Positions 16,005 to 25,016 of a stretch of DNA of 57,462 bases are shown here, piece after piece. The stretch comes from Lachnospiraceae bacterium (GTDB lineage: Bacteria > Bacillota > Clostridia > Lachnospirales > Lachnospiraceae): assembly GCA_024698345.1 (NCBI GenBank), contig JAILRH010000080.1:1-57462 (forward strand). Direction: 5' to 3'. Within the stretch, counting starts at the first letter, position 1; every line of letters begins with the position of its first letter. A program made the position numbers and the translations under genes. The notes below the pieces were generated by a model. That model searched no databases. It was not told where the DNA came from and saw only the letters and a program-made list of their open reading frames with translations.

Positions 16005-17279
16005 ATGGATTACAGATTTTTACTCGATTTGGCAATTATTCTTATCTCGACTAAGATGTTTGGACTTGTAACGAAGAAGTTTAATATGCCGCAGGTAGTG
16101 GGTGCATTGCTGGCCGGAGTTATATTGGGACCGGCGTGTCTTGGAATGATATCCGCAGGGGAAGGTTCTGTTGACGGGAGTTTTATTGAAAACATGGCTG
16201 AACTTGGCGTAATTGTGCTTATGTTTGCAGCCGGAATGGAAACTGATGTAAATGAGTTGAAAAAATGTGGAAAAGCTTCATTTGTAATTGCGATACTTGG
16301 GGTGCTTGTTCCGTTGCTTGGCGGGATGGGAATTGCATATGCATTTAACAGACCGGATATGATAGCTTCCGATGCTACAGCACCGGTATTTCTTCAGAAT
16401 GTATTTATTGGTGTAATACTTACAGCTACGTCGGTCAGTATTACAGTAGAGACATTGAGAGAACTTGGAAAGTTAAAGACTCAGGCAGGAAATGCAATTC
16501 TTGGAGCTGCAATAATAGATGATATACTTGGAATCATAGCTTTGACAATAGTAATATCAATGTCAGGTGGAAATGGTAATGCTTCACTTTGGCCGGTATT
16601 ATTGAAGATTGCTTTGTTTTTTGTATTTTGCCTTATTGGCGGATTCATTTTTTATAAAGTATTTCAAAAGTGGTGTGATGTTTCCAAAAAACCTATGCAC
16701 AGACATGCGATTATTGCATTTGCAGTGTGCCTTATAATGTCCTTTGTGGCAGAGGAAGTTTTTGGAGTTGCTGATATCACAGGAGCATTTATGGCAGGAC
16801 TAATTATATCCATGACTACAAACAGTACTTTCGTTGCTTCAAAGTTTGATGTTGTGTCATATCTGCTGTTATCTCCGATATTCTTTGCCAGCATTGGTCT
16901 TAAGGTTGAATTGCCAAACATGACAGGCAAGATATTATTATTTGGATTGTTACTTATTGTAGTGGCAATACTGACAAAGATAATAGGCTGTGGAGTAGGT
17001 GCAAAGTTGTGCGGATACACAAATGCACAATGTCTGCGTATCGGTGTAGGAATGATTTCCCGAGGTGAGGTTGCACTTATCGTAGCCAATAAAGGATTGT
17101 CAGTTGGATTAATCGGAAGTAATTTCCTAGGACCGATTGTATTAGTTGTAGTATTTACAACAATTATTACTCCGATTATGCTCAAGCCGGTATTCAAGAA
17201 AGACGTTGTTGTTATTACCGATGAACAGTCAATGTCAGGAAGTTACGATGAATTGGATGAACTTAGGAAAGCACTGTAA
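16005..17279 (+). CDS. CPA2 family cation:proton antiporter
   Basis: 424 residues, almost all in about 12 membrane helices. This is the Kef/NapA-type sodium or potassium/proton exchanger domain. The ion-binding aspartate pair is visible in AAIIDDILGI (Asp172-Asp173), the pattern of electrogenic members. LNMPQVVGALLAGVILGP-like wording near the N-terminus (FNMPQVVGALLAGVILGP) and RIGVGMISRGEVALIVAN near the C-terminus are family hallmarks. There is no C-terminal TrkA-N or TrkA-C domain, only a short hydrophilic tail, so it is not gated by NAD or c-di-AMP through such a domain. GGAGG lies six bases before the ATG. Single-gene unit with its own promoter and terminator. Confidence 0.92.
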   Translation: MDYRFLLDLAIILISTKMFGLVTKKFNMPQVVGALLAGVILGPACLGMISAGEGSVDGSFIENMAELGVIVLMFAAGMETDVNELKKCGKASFVIAILGVLVPLLGGMGIAYAFNRPDMIASDATAPVFLQNVFIGVILTATSVSITVETLRELGKLKTQAGNAILGAAIIDDILGIIALTIVISMSGGNGNASLWPVLLKIALFFVFCLIGGFIFYKVFQKWCDVSKKPMHRHAIIAFAVCLIMSFVAEEVFGVADITGAFMAGLIISMTTNSTFVASKFDVVSYLLLSPIFFASIGLKVELPNMTGKILLFGLLLIVVAILTKIIGCGVGAKLCGYTNAQCLRIGVGMISRGEVALIVANKGLSVGLIGSNFLGPIVLVVVFTTIITPIMLKPVFKKDVVVITDEQSMSGSYDELDELRKAL

Positions 17280-17287
17280 TATATAAG

Positions 17288-17364
17288 ACAGACTATCAAT
17301 TAAGAGAGTTGCTCGTTGCCAAATGGACAGCGAAAACATTTCTGAATTGATAGTCTGTTTATTT
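17288..17364 (+). terminator. Long-loop inverted repeat after the antiporter gene, probable terminator
   Basis: Perfect 14-base stem ACAGACTATCAATT / AATTGATAGTCTGT at 17288-17301 and 17345-17358, 43-base loop, followed by TTATTTTTT. The unusually large loop could hold extra structure. Confidence 0.7.
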
Positions 17365-17423
17365 TTTACCGGTTGTCAATTTCCATGCATTGTGAGAAAA
17401 CAAATAATGTCTTAGTATAACTT

Positions 17424-18149
17424 TCACTTAAGGTCTAAATATTTTTCTAATATGGAAAAAGGCGCAGGACCATTTTCCAACACAAATCTGTGAAACTCGA
17501 TATCAGAGTAGGAATCCCCGCGTTTCTTCTTCATTGATTCCTTTAAGTGCATAAACTCCAGATAACCGACATAGTACTTAAGATAATTGGCAGGTTCTTC
17601 AATCTGGGGCGAGAGATAGAAGGCCGGACTTAAGTGAGAACTGAGAGAAGCAGGAACATCTTTTTCGCTACCCAGAGCATACTGGGACATCAAAATAGGA
17701 AGCTGAGCCTGAATCCCGATTGTGGGGCTAAAGGGCTGGTAATTAATGCATAAATCGGCAAAGTCAATTTCATTGGCAGCATGAGTTTTGAGAATGTCAT
17801 ATGTAAGCTTATTATCATCAGAAAGTACGTTGTAGTCAAAAGTATCAAGTTCATGAAGAATATTCATGTAGTATTTTGAAGAATTTTTCATATCTTGATA
17901 AGAGATAGTGCCAAGTGAGTCGTTGTCCGTTGAAATATCATAGTTATCGGGATTTTTAAAATAGAAATGCAGATTGAAAGAATTCTGGGTAGCCTGATTG
18001 CAGAATATTGAATCAGTAAATTTGTTGAAGGCAGCAGAATTATGTGCAGAATGCAATTCTTTCTGATGGAGATTGTGGTTGAAAGTTTCTGCGAATATTG
18101 TAAATATTGCGAAGATGATAAGAACACATATTATGAAATTTCGCCTCAA
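17424..18149 (-). pseudogene. DUF885 family protein lacking its catalytic middle
   Basis: 241 residues; full DUF885 proteins are usually near 550-600. The N-terminal part (signal anchor RNFIICVLIIFAIF, then FTDSIFCNQATQNSFNLHFYFKNP and IGIQAQLPILMSQY) and the C-terminal part (EEPANYLKYYVGYLEF, then EFHRFVLENGPAPFSILEKYL) both match the family. They are joined directly near 17600-17690, so the central region with the zinc-binding HExxPGH motif is gone. The frame is intact, indicating an in-frame internal deletion. The likely start is TTG 18149, seven bases from a GAGG site; a longer frame from TTG 18167 exists. It may be a decayed gene or an expressed non-catalytic remnant. Confidence 0.75.
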
Positions 18150-18214
18150 TTGAAGACCTCGAAACAATTATAAATTATTATATGAAGAATATTTGATTAT
18201 ATGCTTTAGTTCTT

Positions 18215-18241
18215 CAGCAATGCCAGCTCGAATCCGCAGAT
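18215..18241 (+). repeat. 27-base dispersed repeat, copy 1
   Basis: Identical over 27 bases to 49513-49539; core CCAGCTCGAATCCGCAGAT. Both copies are intergenic. Confidence 0.9.
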
Positions 18242-18260
18242 AAATCTACTACGAGGGTGA

Positions 18261-18289
18261 TTGACAAATGACATTCCGGATGCTACAAA
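18261..18289 (+). promoter_or_regulatory. Promoter of the ABC exporter operon
   Basis: Perfect -35 TTGACA, 17-base spacer, -10 TACAAA, 20 bases after the dispersed repeat. The 5' leader to the first start codon is about 110 bases and contains no recognised riboswitch. Confidence 0.6.
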
Positions 18290-18402
18290 AAACATAACGG
18301 ATGAGAGTAGTAAAATCTATTGACAGATGGTATGAATAAGAGAATGAAGACAGTAAGCACTCGATTGCGAGTAGTGTTCTTGAATAGAAAGGAATGATAT
18401 AG

Positions 18403-20202
18403 ATGCAAAAAATAGGAAAATATATTTGGCGGCAGAAGTGGCGATATCTGTTTGGTATTATTTGCCTTCTCTGTTCGGTTGGGCTTGACCTGACTGCGCC
18501 GGTTATTACAAAACATATCGTAGATGATGTAATTGTGGGAGGCAAAATTGAACTGCTTAAATATCTGTTGCTTGGTTATTTGATTGTTGGCCTTGGCAGA
18601 TTTGTTTTTCAGTACACAAAAGAATACAATTTTGATATTGCAGGCTCGAAGGTTGCGGTAGATATCAGAAGAGATGTATTTAATCACATTCAGGGGCTTA
18701 GCACGGAGTTCTTTGAAAAGACAGGAACCGGAGAACTGATGGCCAGAGTGAAAGATGATGTGGACAGGATCTGGGACGGACTTACATATGTTGGGATGCT
18801 CCTTATTGAAGTGACGGTTCACACAATTATTATCCTAACATATATGTTTGCATTCAGCTGGAAGCTTGCCATAATACCTACGGTGGCTATGATTATTTGT
18901 GGAGCCATTGCTATTTTTATGGAGAAAAAACTGGATAAGGTTTACGAGGAAATAAGCGAAGAGAACGCAACACTCACAACAGTTGCGGAGGAAAATCTTG
19001 CAGGAGTCAGAACTATTAAGGCGTTTGCGAGAGAGAAGTTTGAGATCGAGAAATTTTTAAAACATAACAGCAGATATTATGAATTAAACATGAAACAGTC
19101 CAAAGTATTTGTCAGATATTATCCATATCTCAGCGTTATTACAAAGATTCTTCCGCTAGTGACATTGCTCGTGGGAGGCTATGAGCATATTTACGGCACA
19201 CTTTCATTGGGAACACTGACAGCGTTTATAGAGTATTCAAATAATATTATATGGCCGATGGAAATGCTTGGATGGCTTACAAACAGCGCTTCATCAGCAA
19301 TTGCATCTTCAAGAAAAATAAAGAAGTTGACTGATGAGAAACCAACTGTGCTTGAGAGCAGTGAACCTGTACAACTTGAAAAGATAGAGGGAAACATTAA
19401 GTTTGAAAATGTAAGTTTTCATAAATCAGACGGATATGAAATATTGAAAAATATTGATTTTGAGGTCAAACCGGGTGAAACTATCGGAATCATGGGAGCA
19501 ACCGGGGCCGGTAAAAGTTCCATTGTTCATCTGCTTCAGCGTCTTTATGATGTGACAGGAGGAAGAATTCTAATTGACGGTGTAGAGGTGAAGGAGTTGC
19601 CCCTCAAACAACTGAGGGAGAGCATCGCGGTTGTAATGCAGGATGTATTTCTCTTTTCCGACACAATCAGTGAGAATATTAAATTTGGTAAAAAGAAATC
19701 AGTCAGCGACGAGATGGTGAGAATGGCGGCAAGAGATGCAGCGGTCAGCGATTTTGTCGAGAGATTTGACGATGAGTACGACACGGTAATCGGAGAGAGA
19801 GGTGTAGGTCTGTCCGGCGGACAAAAACAGCGAATCAGTATTGCAAGAGCACTGGCAAAAAAATGTCCGATTCTTGTCATGGATGATTCAACGTCGGCGC
19901 TTGATACCGAGACGGAAAAGAAAATCGAACATATTTTGAATGAACTTAAAGGGACTACAAAAATAATTGTTGCACACAGAATCAGTGCTGTGCGAAATGC
20001 GAATCTGATAATAGTACTTGAGAATGGCGAGGTTAAGGAAAAAGGAACTCATACAGAACTCATGACAAAAAAAGGTTTGTACTATGAAACATACACGGTT
20101 CAGTATGACAGCGAAACAGAAGAAAACTATGCGGCAGGAGAAAATGAAGAAACAAATGATGACCAGGTAACCGGTGAATATGAAACAGCTGATGGAGAAT
20201 AG
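18403..20202 (+). CDS. ABC exporter half-transporter, subunit with non-canonical ATPase site
   Basis: 599 residues: six membrane helices then a nucleotide-binding domain. Walker A GATGAGKSS starts at residue 365 and the signature LSGGQ is at 470-474. The residue after Walker B is Asp495 (VMDDSTSALD) where catalytic Glu is usual. That change, paired with a degenerate signature in the next gene, is the known pattern of heterodimeric exporters such as BmrC/BmrD and TM287/288. The C-terminal 30 residues are an acidic Glu/Asn-rich tail. The partner gene starts 11 bases downstream. Such pumps expel drugs, lipids or peptides; no peptidase C39 domain is present, so the cargo is unknown. Confidence 0.93.
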   Translation: MQKIGKYIWRQKWRYLFGIICLLCSVGLDLTAPVITKHIVDDVIVGGKIELLKYLLLGYLIVGLGRFVFQYTKEYNFDIAGSKVAVDIRRDVFNHIQGLSTEFFEKTGTGELMARVKDDVDRIWDGLTYVGMLLIEVTVHTIIILTYMFAFSWKLAIIPTVAMIICGAIAIFMEKKLDKVYEEISEENATLTTVAEENLAGVRTIKAFAREKFEIEKFLKHNSRYYELNMKQSKVFVRYYPYLSVITKILPLVTLLVGGYEHIYGTLSLGTLTAFIEYSNNIIWPMEMLGWLTNSASSAIASSRKIKKLTDEKPTVLESSEPVQLEKIEGNIKFENVSFHKSDGYEILKNIDFEVKPGETIGIMGATGAGKSSIVHLLQRLYDVTGGRILIDGVEVKELPLKQLRESIAVVMQDVFLFSDTISENIKFGKKKSVSDEMVRMAARDAAVSDFVERFDDEYDTVIGERGVGLSGGQKQRISIARALAKKCPILVMDDSTSALDTETEKKIEHILNELKGTTKIIVAHRISAVRNANLIIVLENGEVKEKGTHTELMTKKGLYYETYTVQYDSETEENYAAGENEETNDDQVTGEYETADGE

Positions 20203-20213
20203 GGGGAGAGAGA

Positions 20214-21986
20214 ATGGCATATAACTCATTTAAAGAAGATGAGCAGACAGTTGAGAGAAGCAAGAAAGAGACTCTGCTAAGACTGTTTTCATATCTTTTT
20301 AAATACAAATTACAAATTGCAACAGTGTTGCTGCTCATGGGATATGGTGTAGTGGTATCGCTGATAAATCCACTCATCATGGAGACCGCCATTGATAAAT
20401 ATGTGGGCGGAAAAAATTTCAAAGGTCTGTTAGTTTTATTGCTGGTTGCTCTGGCAATCAATCTGCTGGTTGTTCTGGCAATCAAAATTAGAATGTTTAT
20501 TATGGCTAAAATATGTAATAAAATATTATTGACAATCAGACAGGAGTTGTACTCTCACATTCAGACACTTGATTTTAAGTTCTTTGATTCAAGGCCAAGC
20601 GGAAAAATACTGAGCAGGATAATGGGAGATATTAACTCCCTTAAGGATGTGTTATCAAATTCGGTAACGACACTTATTCCTGATTTTATTACAGTTGTTT
20701 CAGTAGTGATTATAATGTTTGTAAAGAACTGGAAACTTGCAATAGCAGCACTTCTTACCACGCCGATAATGGCGGTGTTCATGGTTATCATTGAGGTGAA
20801 GGGACATCCAAGATGGCAGAATGTCAGAAAGAAATCCTCAAACCTCAGTGCATTTATCCATGAAGACATTGCCGGCATGGGAGTTGTAAAAGGGTTTACA
20901 GCGGAAGAAGAGACAAGAGAAACATTTAATGAGCTAACGGATGAACATTTAGAGTCATTTAAGGACGCAATAAAAATATCGGATTGGTTCGGCTCTGTTA
21001 TTGATATTTCCTGGGGACTTGGCTGTATATGCCTGTACTATATGGGAATAGTAATACTGGGAGTTGATAAAGTCAGTGTAGGTATTCTTGTGGCATTTGG
21101 AACCTACAGCAATATGTTCTGGCATCCAATCCTGAATCTGAGTAATTTTTATAATCAGATAATAACCAATATTGCAGGGGCGGAGCGAATATTTGAAATT
21201 CTGGATACAGAGGCAGAGATAACAGACGAAAAAGACGTGGTGGAGATGAAAGAAATAGAAGGAAAAGTATCTTTTGATCACGTAACATTTTGCTATGAGG
21301 ACGGAGAGACACCTGTTCTCGAAGATTTAAGTTTCGAAGTGAAACCGGGAGAGACTATTGCATTGGTTGGAACTACCGGTGCCGGAAAAACAACAATTGT
21401 GAATCTTATAAGCAGATTTTATGATGTCCAGAGTGGAAAAGTTAAGATTGACGATGTGGATGTAAAGACAGTTTCCATTGAGAGTCTAAGAAGACAGATG
21501 GGAATAATGACTCAGGATAATTTCCTTTTCACGGGAACTATAAATGACAATATAAGATACGGAAGACTTGATGCCACAGATGAAGAGATACAAAAGGCAG
21601 CAGAGGCGGTAAGAGCTCATGAGTTTATTGAGAAACTTCCTAAAGGATATGATACAGAACTGTCAGAGAGAGGCGGCTCGTTATCTGTAGGACAAAAACA
21701 GCTTATTGCATTTGCCAGGACCATGGTATCCATGCCAAAGATATTGATTCTCGATGAGGCAACTTCAAGCATTGACACAAAAACTGAGAAGATGGTGCAG
21801 GAAGGAATCGAACACCTTCTTGAGGGAAGAACCAGCTTTGTAATCGCTCATAGACTTTCCACAATAAAGAAGGCAGACAGGATATTTGTCGTGGGTGATG
21901 GCGGAATAATCGAACAGGGAAGCCCGGCGGAACTCATGGAAAAGAGAGGAGCATATTACAATCTTTACATGGCTTCTTTGCAATAA
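20214..21986 (+). CDS. ABC exporter half-transporter, subunit with canonical catalytic Glu
   Basis: 590 residues, six membrane helices plus a nucleotide-binding domain with Walker A GTTGAGKTT and catalytic Glu515 (LILDEATSSID). Its signature motif is LSVGQ (490-494) instead of LSGGQ. In a heterodimer, this signature faces the Asp495-bearing site of the partner, so one composite ATP site would be impaired and the other active. GGGGGAGAG precedes the ATG. A 24-base tandem duplication at 20441-20488 encodes LLVALAIN-LLVVLAIK within a membrane helix. It is followed after 17 bases by a small unknown gene in the same direction. Confidence 0.93.
   Translation: MAYNSFKEDEQTVERSKKETLLRLFSYLFKYKLQIATVLLLMGYGVVVSLINPLIMETAIDKYVGGKNFKGLLVLLLVALAINLLVVLAIKIRMFIMAKICNKILLTIRQELYSHIQTLDFKFFDSRPSGKILSRIMGDINSLKDVLSNSVTTLIPDFITVVSVVIIMFVKNWKLAIAALLTTPIMAVFMVIIEVKGHPRWQNVRKKSSNLSAFIHEDIAGMGVVKGFTAEEETRETFNELTDEHLESFKDAIKISDWFGSVIDISWGLGCICLYYMGIVILGVDKVSVGILVAFGTYSNMFWHPILNLSNFYNQIITNIAGAERIFEILDTEAEITDEKDVVEMKEIEGKVSFDHVTFCYEDGETPVLEDLSFEVKPGETIALVGTTGAGKTTIVNLISRFYDVQSGKVKIDDVDVKTVSIESLRRQMGIMTQDNFLFTGTINDNIRYGRLDATDEEIQKAAEAVRAHEFIEKLPKGYDTELSERGGSLSVGQKQLIAFARTMVSMPKILILDEATSSIDTKTEKMVQEGIEHLLEGRTSFVIAHRLSTIKKADRIFVVGDGGIIEQGSPAELMEKRGAYYNLYMASLQ
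20441..20488 (+). repeat. 24-base in-frame tandem duplication in the exporter gene
   Basis: Two near-identical 24-base units beginning GCTGGTTG, adding eight residues to the second membrane helix. Confidence 0.8.
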
Positions 21987-22003
21987 ATTGAAGGAGGGAT
22001 AAA

Positions 22004-22429
22004 ATGGATAGCAAATTTAATTTTGTCTTTGAAGAAACTACTGAAGAAGACAAAAAATTTATTAGAAAATTTCACCTTTCTAAAGTGTACCATCTTGGAC
22101 CTGTTGATACTCTGGCAGAATGGACAGCAGATAGAGATAAGGGAATGTTTCTAATTTATAATGATAGCCCGGGATCATTAGTTCTCGATGGAATAAATGG
22201 ACCGGATGTGTGTAGTTTTATATATAAAAATGTTGTAAGTGAAATCTATTACAGATATGACTACGAAAATTACAAATATTCACTAATGATTGAAAAGTAT
22301 TATGTGGATATTGAATTGAGAGCTGAGGAGCAATATGTAATGGAGGCAATGAGAGAGGCACTAATAGAAAGCGCGAAAGGCATGTATGGAAATTGTAAAT
22401 TGGTGTTTGACAATAGTATTATTAATTAA
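22004..22429 (+). CDS. Hypothetical protein, 141 residues
   Basis: Not recognised. A soluble, acidic protein without a signal peptide or membrane segment, rich in Tyr and charged residues. GGAGGG precedes the ATG by six bases, and it lies 17 bases downstream of the exporter pair, so it is probably co-transcribed with it. The body alternates predicted strands (SLVLDGINGPDV, EIYYRYDYENYKYSLMI) and ends with a helix (VMEAMREALIESAKG). Whether it serves the exporter cannot be said. Confidence 0.7.
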   Translation: MDSKFNFVFEETTEEDKKFIRKFHLSKVYHLGPVDTLAEWTADRDKGMFLIYNDSPGSLVLDGINGPDVCSFIYKNVVSEIYYRYDYENYKYSLMIEKYYVDIELRAEEQYVMEAMREALIESAKGMYGNCKLVFDNSIIN

Positions 22430-22475
22430 TAACTAGATAATAAAAGGGTAGTTTTGCTAAAGGATAAATATGGAG

Positions 22476-22504
22476 TTGACAAAGACAAATAAACATAATA
22501 AACT
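22476..22504 (+). promoter_or_regulatory. Promoter of the T-box-metG transcript
   Basis: Perfect -35 TTGACA, 17-base spacer, -10 TAAACT, immediately upstream of the T-box leader. Confidence 0.7.
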
Positions 22505-22514
22505 TTAAATCAGT

Positions 22515-22840
22515 CAAAACAGTAAAAGCGATGAAGAGAAGAGTAAGTTGCGGAAACACTCAAAGAGAGTCCGGGCAGGTGAAAGCGGACAGTGGCAGAA
22601 ACAACTGAAGATGGTCTCTGAGCAGCAGTGCTGAAGTTGGATATGATAATGGGCTTCTGACATTTTGGAAGTGTGAACAGATGTATCCATTTAGGTGCTG
22701 ACGGGTTCACCCGTTATAGTGACAAGAGGTTTAAGATAGGAGTGACCTTAGGAATATTAGGACATTCTTCTTAGATGAAGTGAAGTGGTACCACGTGATT
22801 TTTATCCCGTCTTTACGTTATGTAAAGGCGGGTTTTTATT
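22515..22840 (+). promoter_or_regulatory. T-box riboswitch (tRNA-Met sensing) upstream of metG
   Basis: The leader contains the classical parts in order: a Stem I with GAGAAGAGTAAG and the distal AGAGAGTCCGGG / GGTGAAAGCGGAC elements; a specifier loop with ATG at 22611-22613 (GAAG-ATG-GTCTCTGAG); the 14-base T-box GAAGTGGTACCACG at 22782-22795 whose TGGT pairs with the tRNA acceptor end; and an intrinsic terminator CCCGTCTTTAC / GTAAAGGCGGG plus T-run at 22806-22838. Uncharged tRNA-Met would stabilise the antiterminator and turn on metG. The specifier codon matches the downstream enzyme. Confidence 0.92.
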
Positions 22841-22956
22841 TGGCAACGAGGAAAATTCACCAAGCTAGCTTGAATGAATCCTGCGACTTCACTTGCAACC
22901 ATTGTTGACTGCAGTGGAATAAGAATTTTTATAAAAAGTAGAAAGGAAGAAAAGAA

Positions 22957-24921
22957 ATGGCAGACAAAAAAACTTATTATTTAACAACAGCAATAGCATA
23001 CGCATCAGGAAAACCACATATCGGAAACACATATGAGGCTATTCTTGCAGACAGTATTGTAAGATTTAAAAGAGCAGAGGGTTATGATGTCAGATTCCAG
23101 ACAGGTACTGACGAGCATGGACAGAAAAATGAATTGAAAGCTGAGGAGGCAGGAATCACACCTAAGGAATATGTTGATGCAACAGCAGGTGAAATCAAGA
23201 GATTATGGGATCTTGTCGGAACATCATATGACAGATTTATCAGAACAACTGATGAGGACCACAAGAAACAGGTTCAGAAAATCTTCAAAAAATTATATGA
23301 TCAGGGAGATATTTACAAGGGCACATACGAGGGAATGTACTGTACACCTTGTGAGTCATTCTTTACACAGTCGCAGTTAGTAGATGGTAAATGTCCTGAC
23401 TGTGGACGTGATGTTCAGCCTGCAAAAGAGGAAGCATATTTCTTCAAACTCAGCAAGTATGCTGACAGACTTATGAAACACATCGAGGAGCATCCTGAAT
23501 TTATTCAGCCGGAATCAAGAAAGAATGAGATGATTAACAACTTCATCAAGCCAGGACTTCAGGATCTTTGTGTATCAAGAGCCACAGTTAAGTGGGGAAT
23601 TCCTGTTGACTTTGATCCAAAGCATGTTATCTATGTATGGATTGATGCTCTTTCAAACTATATCACAGGTCTTGGATATGATGTAGACGGAAACCATGAT
23701 CCGTTATATGAGAAGTATTGGCCTGCAGATGTTCATCTTATCGGAAAAGACATCTTGAGATTCCATACAATTTATTGGCCAATCATGCTTATGGCGCTTG
23801 ATGTTCCACTTCCAAAACAGATTTTCGGACATCCTTGGTTATTACAGGGTGGCGAGAAGATGAGTAAGTCAAAAGGCAATATCATTTACGCTGATGACCT
23901 TGCTGATTTATTTGGAGTTGATGCGGTAAGATACTTCGTTTTACATGAGATGCCGTTTGAATCTGACGGAACAATCACATGGGAACTTATGGTTGAGAGA
24001 GTTAATTCAGAACTCGCAAACACACTTGGAAACCTTGTTAACAGAACTATCGCGATGTCAAATAAATATTTTGGCGGTGTAGTTGAAAATGAAAATACAG
24101 CAGATGCTGAAGAAAAAGTATTTGACGATGATCTCAAGAAAGTTGTCACAGAGGCTATTGATAAAGTATCAGCAAAGATGGACAAATTGAGAGTTGCCGA
24201 TGCAATCACAGAGGTATTTACAGTATTCAAGAGATGTAACAAATACATCGACGAGACAATGCCTTGGGCTTTGGCAAAGGACGAGGCAAAGCAGGACAGA
24301 CTGAAGACAGTTCTCTACAATCTTGTTGAGAGCATCACAATCGGAGCAAGCTTGCTTGAGCCATTCATGCCTGAAACAACAGAAAAGATACTTGCACAGT
24401 TGAATACCTCAAAGAGAGAATTTGATGAGATGAAAGAATTCGGAAAATATCCGAATGGAAATAAAGTAACAGATGCTCCTGAAATCTTATTTGCAAGACT
24501 TGACCTTAAGGAAGTAATGGTTAAAGTTGAGGAAATTCAGGCAGCTCAGAGAGCAGAGGCTGAAGAAACAAAATATCCTGAAGTTGAAAAGAAAGAAGAA
24601 ATAACAATTGATGACTTTGACAAAGTACAGATTCAGGTAGGTGAAGTACTTAAATGTGAGCCTGTGCCAAAGGCAAAGAAACTCCTGGTTTCACAGATTA
24701 GAGTCGGAAATGAAATCCGCCAGATAGTATCAGGAATAGCGAAATACTACAAGCCTGAAGAAATGGTTGGAAAGAAAGTTGCAGTAATCACAAACTTAAA
24801 ACCATGTAACTTATGCGGAGTGGAATCACAGGGAATGATACTTGCAGCAGCAGATGACGATGGAAACCTTTCAGTACTCACAGTAGATAAGGACATCGTT
24901 GCAGGAAGCGAGATTGCATAA
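22957..24921 (+). CDS. metG: Methionyl-tRNA synthetase
   Basis: 654 residues. Class I synthetase that charges tRNA-Met. The ATP-binding HIGN lies at residues 21-24 and KMSKS at 301-305. A zinc knuckle CTPCESFF...CPDCG sits in the connective peptide. The C-terminal 110 residues (from about 545, DDFDKVQIQVGEVLKCEPVP) form the EMAPII/Trbp111-like tRNA-binding domain that dimerises the enzyme. GAAAGGAAG precedes the ATG. Expression is controlled by the T-box leader just upstream. Confidence 0.97.
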   Translation: MADKKTYYLTTAIAYASGKPHIGNTYEAILADSIVRFKRAEGYDVRFQTGTDEHGQKNELKAEEAGITPKEYVDATAGEIKRLWDLVGTSYDRFIRTTDEDHKKQVQKIFKKLYDQGDIYKGTYEGMYCTPCESFFTQSQLVDGKCPDCGRDVQPAKEEAYFFKLSKYADRLMKHIEEHPEFIQPESRKNEMINNFIKPGLQDLCVSRATVKWGIPVDFDPKHVIYVWIDALSNYITGLGYDVDGNHDPLYEKYWPADVHLIGKDILRFHTIYWPIMLMALDVPLPKQIFGHPWLLQGGEKMSKSKGNIIYADDLADLFGVDAVRYFVLHEMPFESDGTITWELMVERVNSELANTLGNLVNRTIAMSNKYFGGVVENENTADAEEKVFDDDLKKVVTEAIDKVSAKMDKLRVADAITEVFTVFKRCNKYIDETMPWALAKDEAKQDRLKTVLYNLVESITIGASLLEPFMPETTEKILAQLNTSKREFDEMKEFGKYPNGNKVTDAPEILFARLDLKEVMVKVEEIQAAQRAEAEETKYPEVEKKEEITIDDFDKVQIQVGEVLKCEPVPKAKKLLVSQIRVGNEIRQIVSGIAKYYKPEEMVGKKVAVITNLKPCNLCGVESQGMILAAADDDGNLSVLTVDKDIVAGSEIA

Positions 24922-24941
24922 CAGTTATTTTTATAAGCAAT

Positions 24942-24991
24942 AATCCATTAGTGATTAGTGAATGTTTAAATTTGGTAATCGCTAATGGATT
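24942..24991 (+). other. Inverted repeat between metG and tatD
   Basis: Fifteen-base arms AATCCATTAGTGATT (24942-24956) and AATCGCTAATGGATT (24977-24991), two mispairs at the middle, 20-base loop. There is no good T-run, so it may be a weak terminator or an mRNA-stability hairpin rather than a full stop. Confidence 0.6.
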
Positions 24992-25016
24992 TTGAAGCAT
25001 AAGCGGAGGAACGTGA

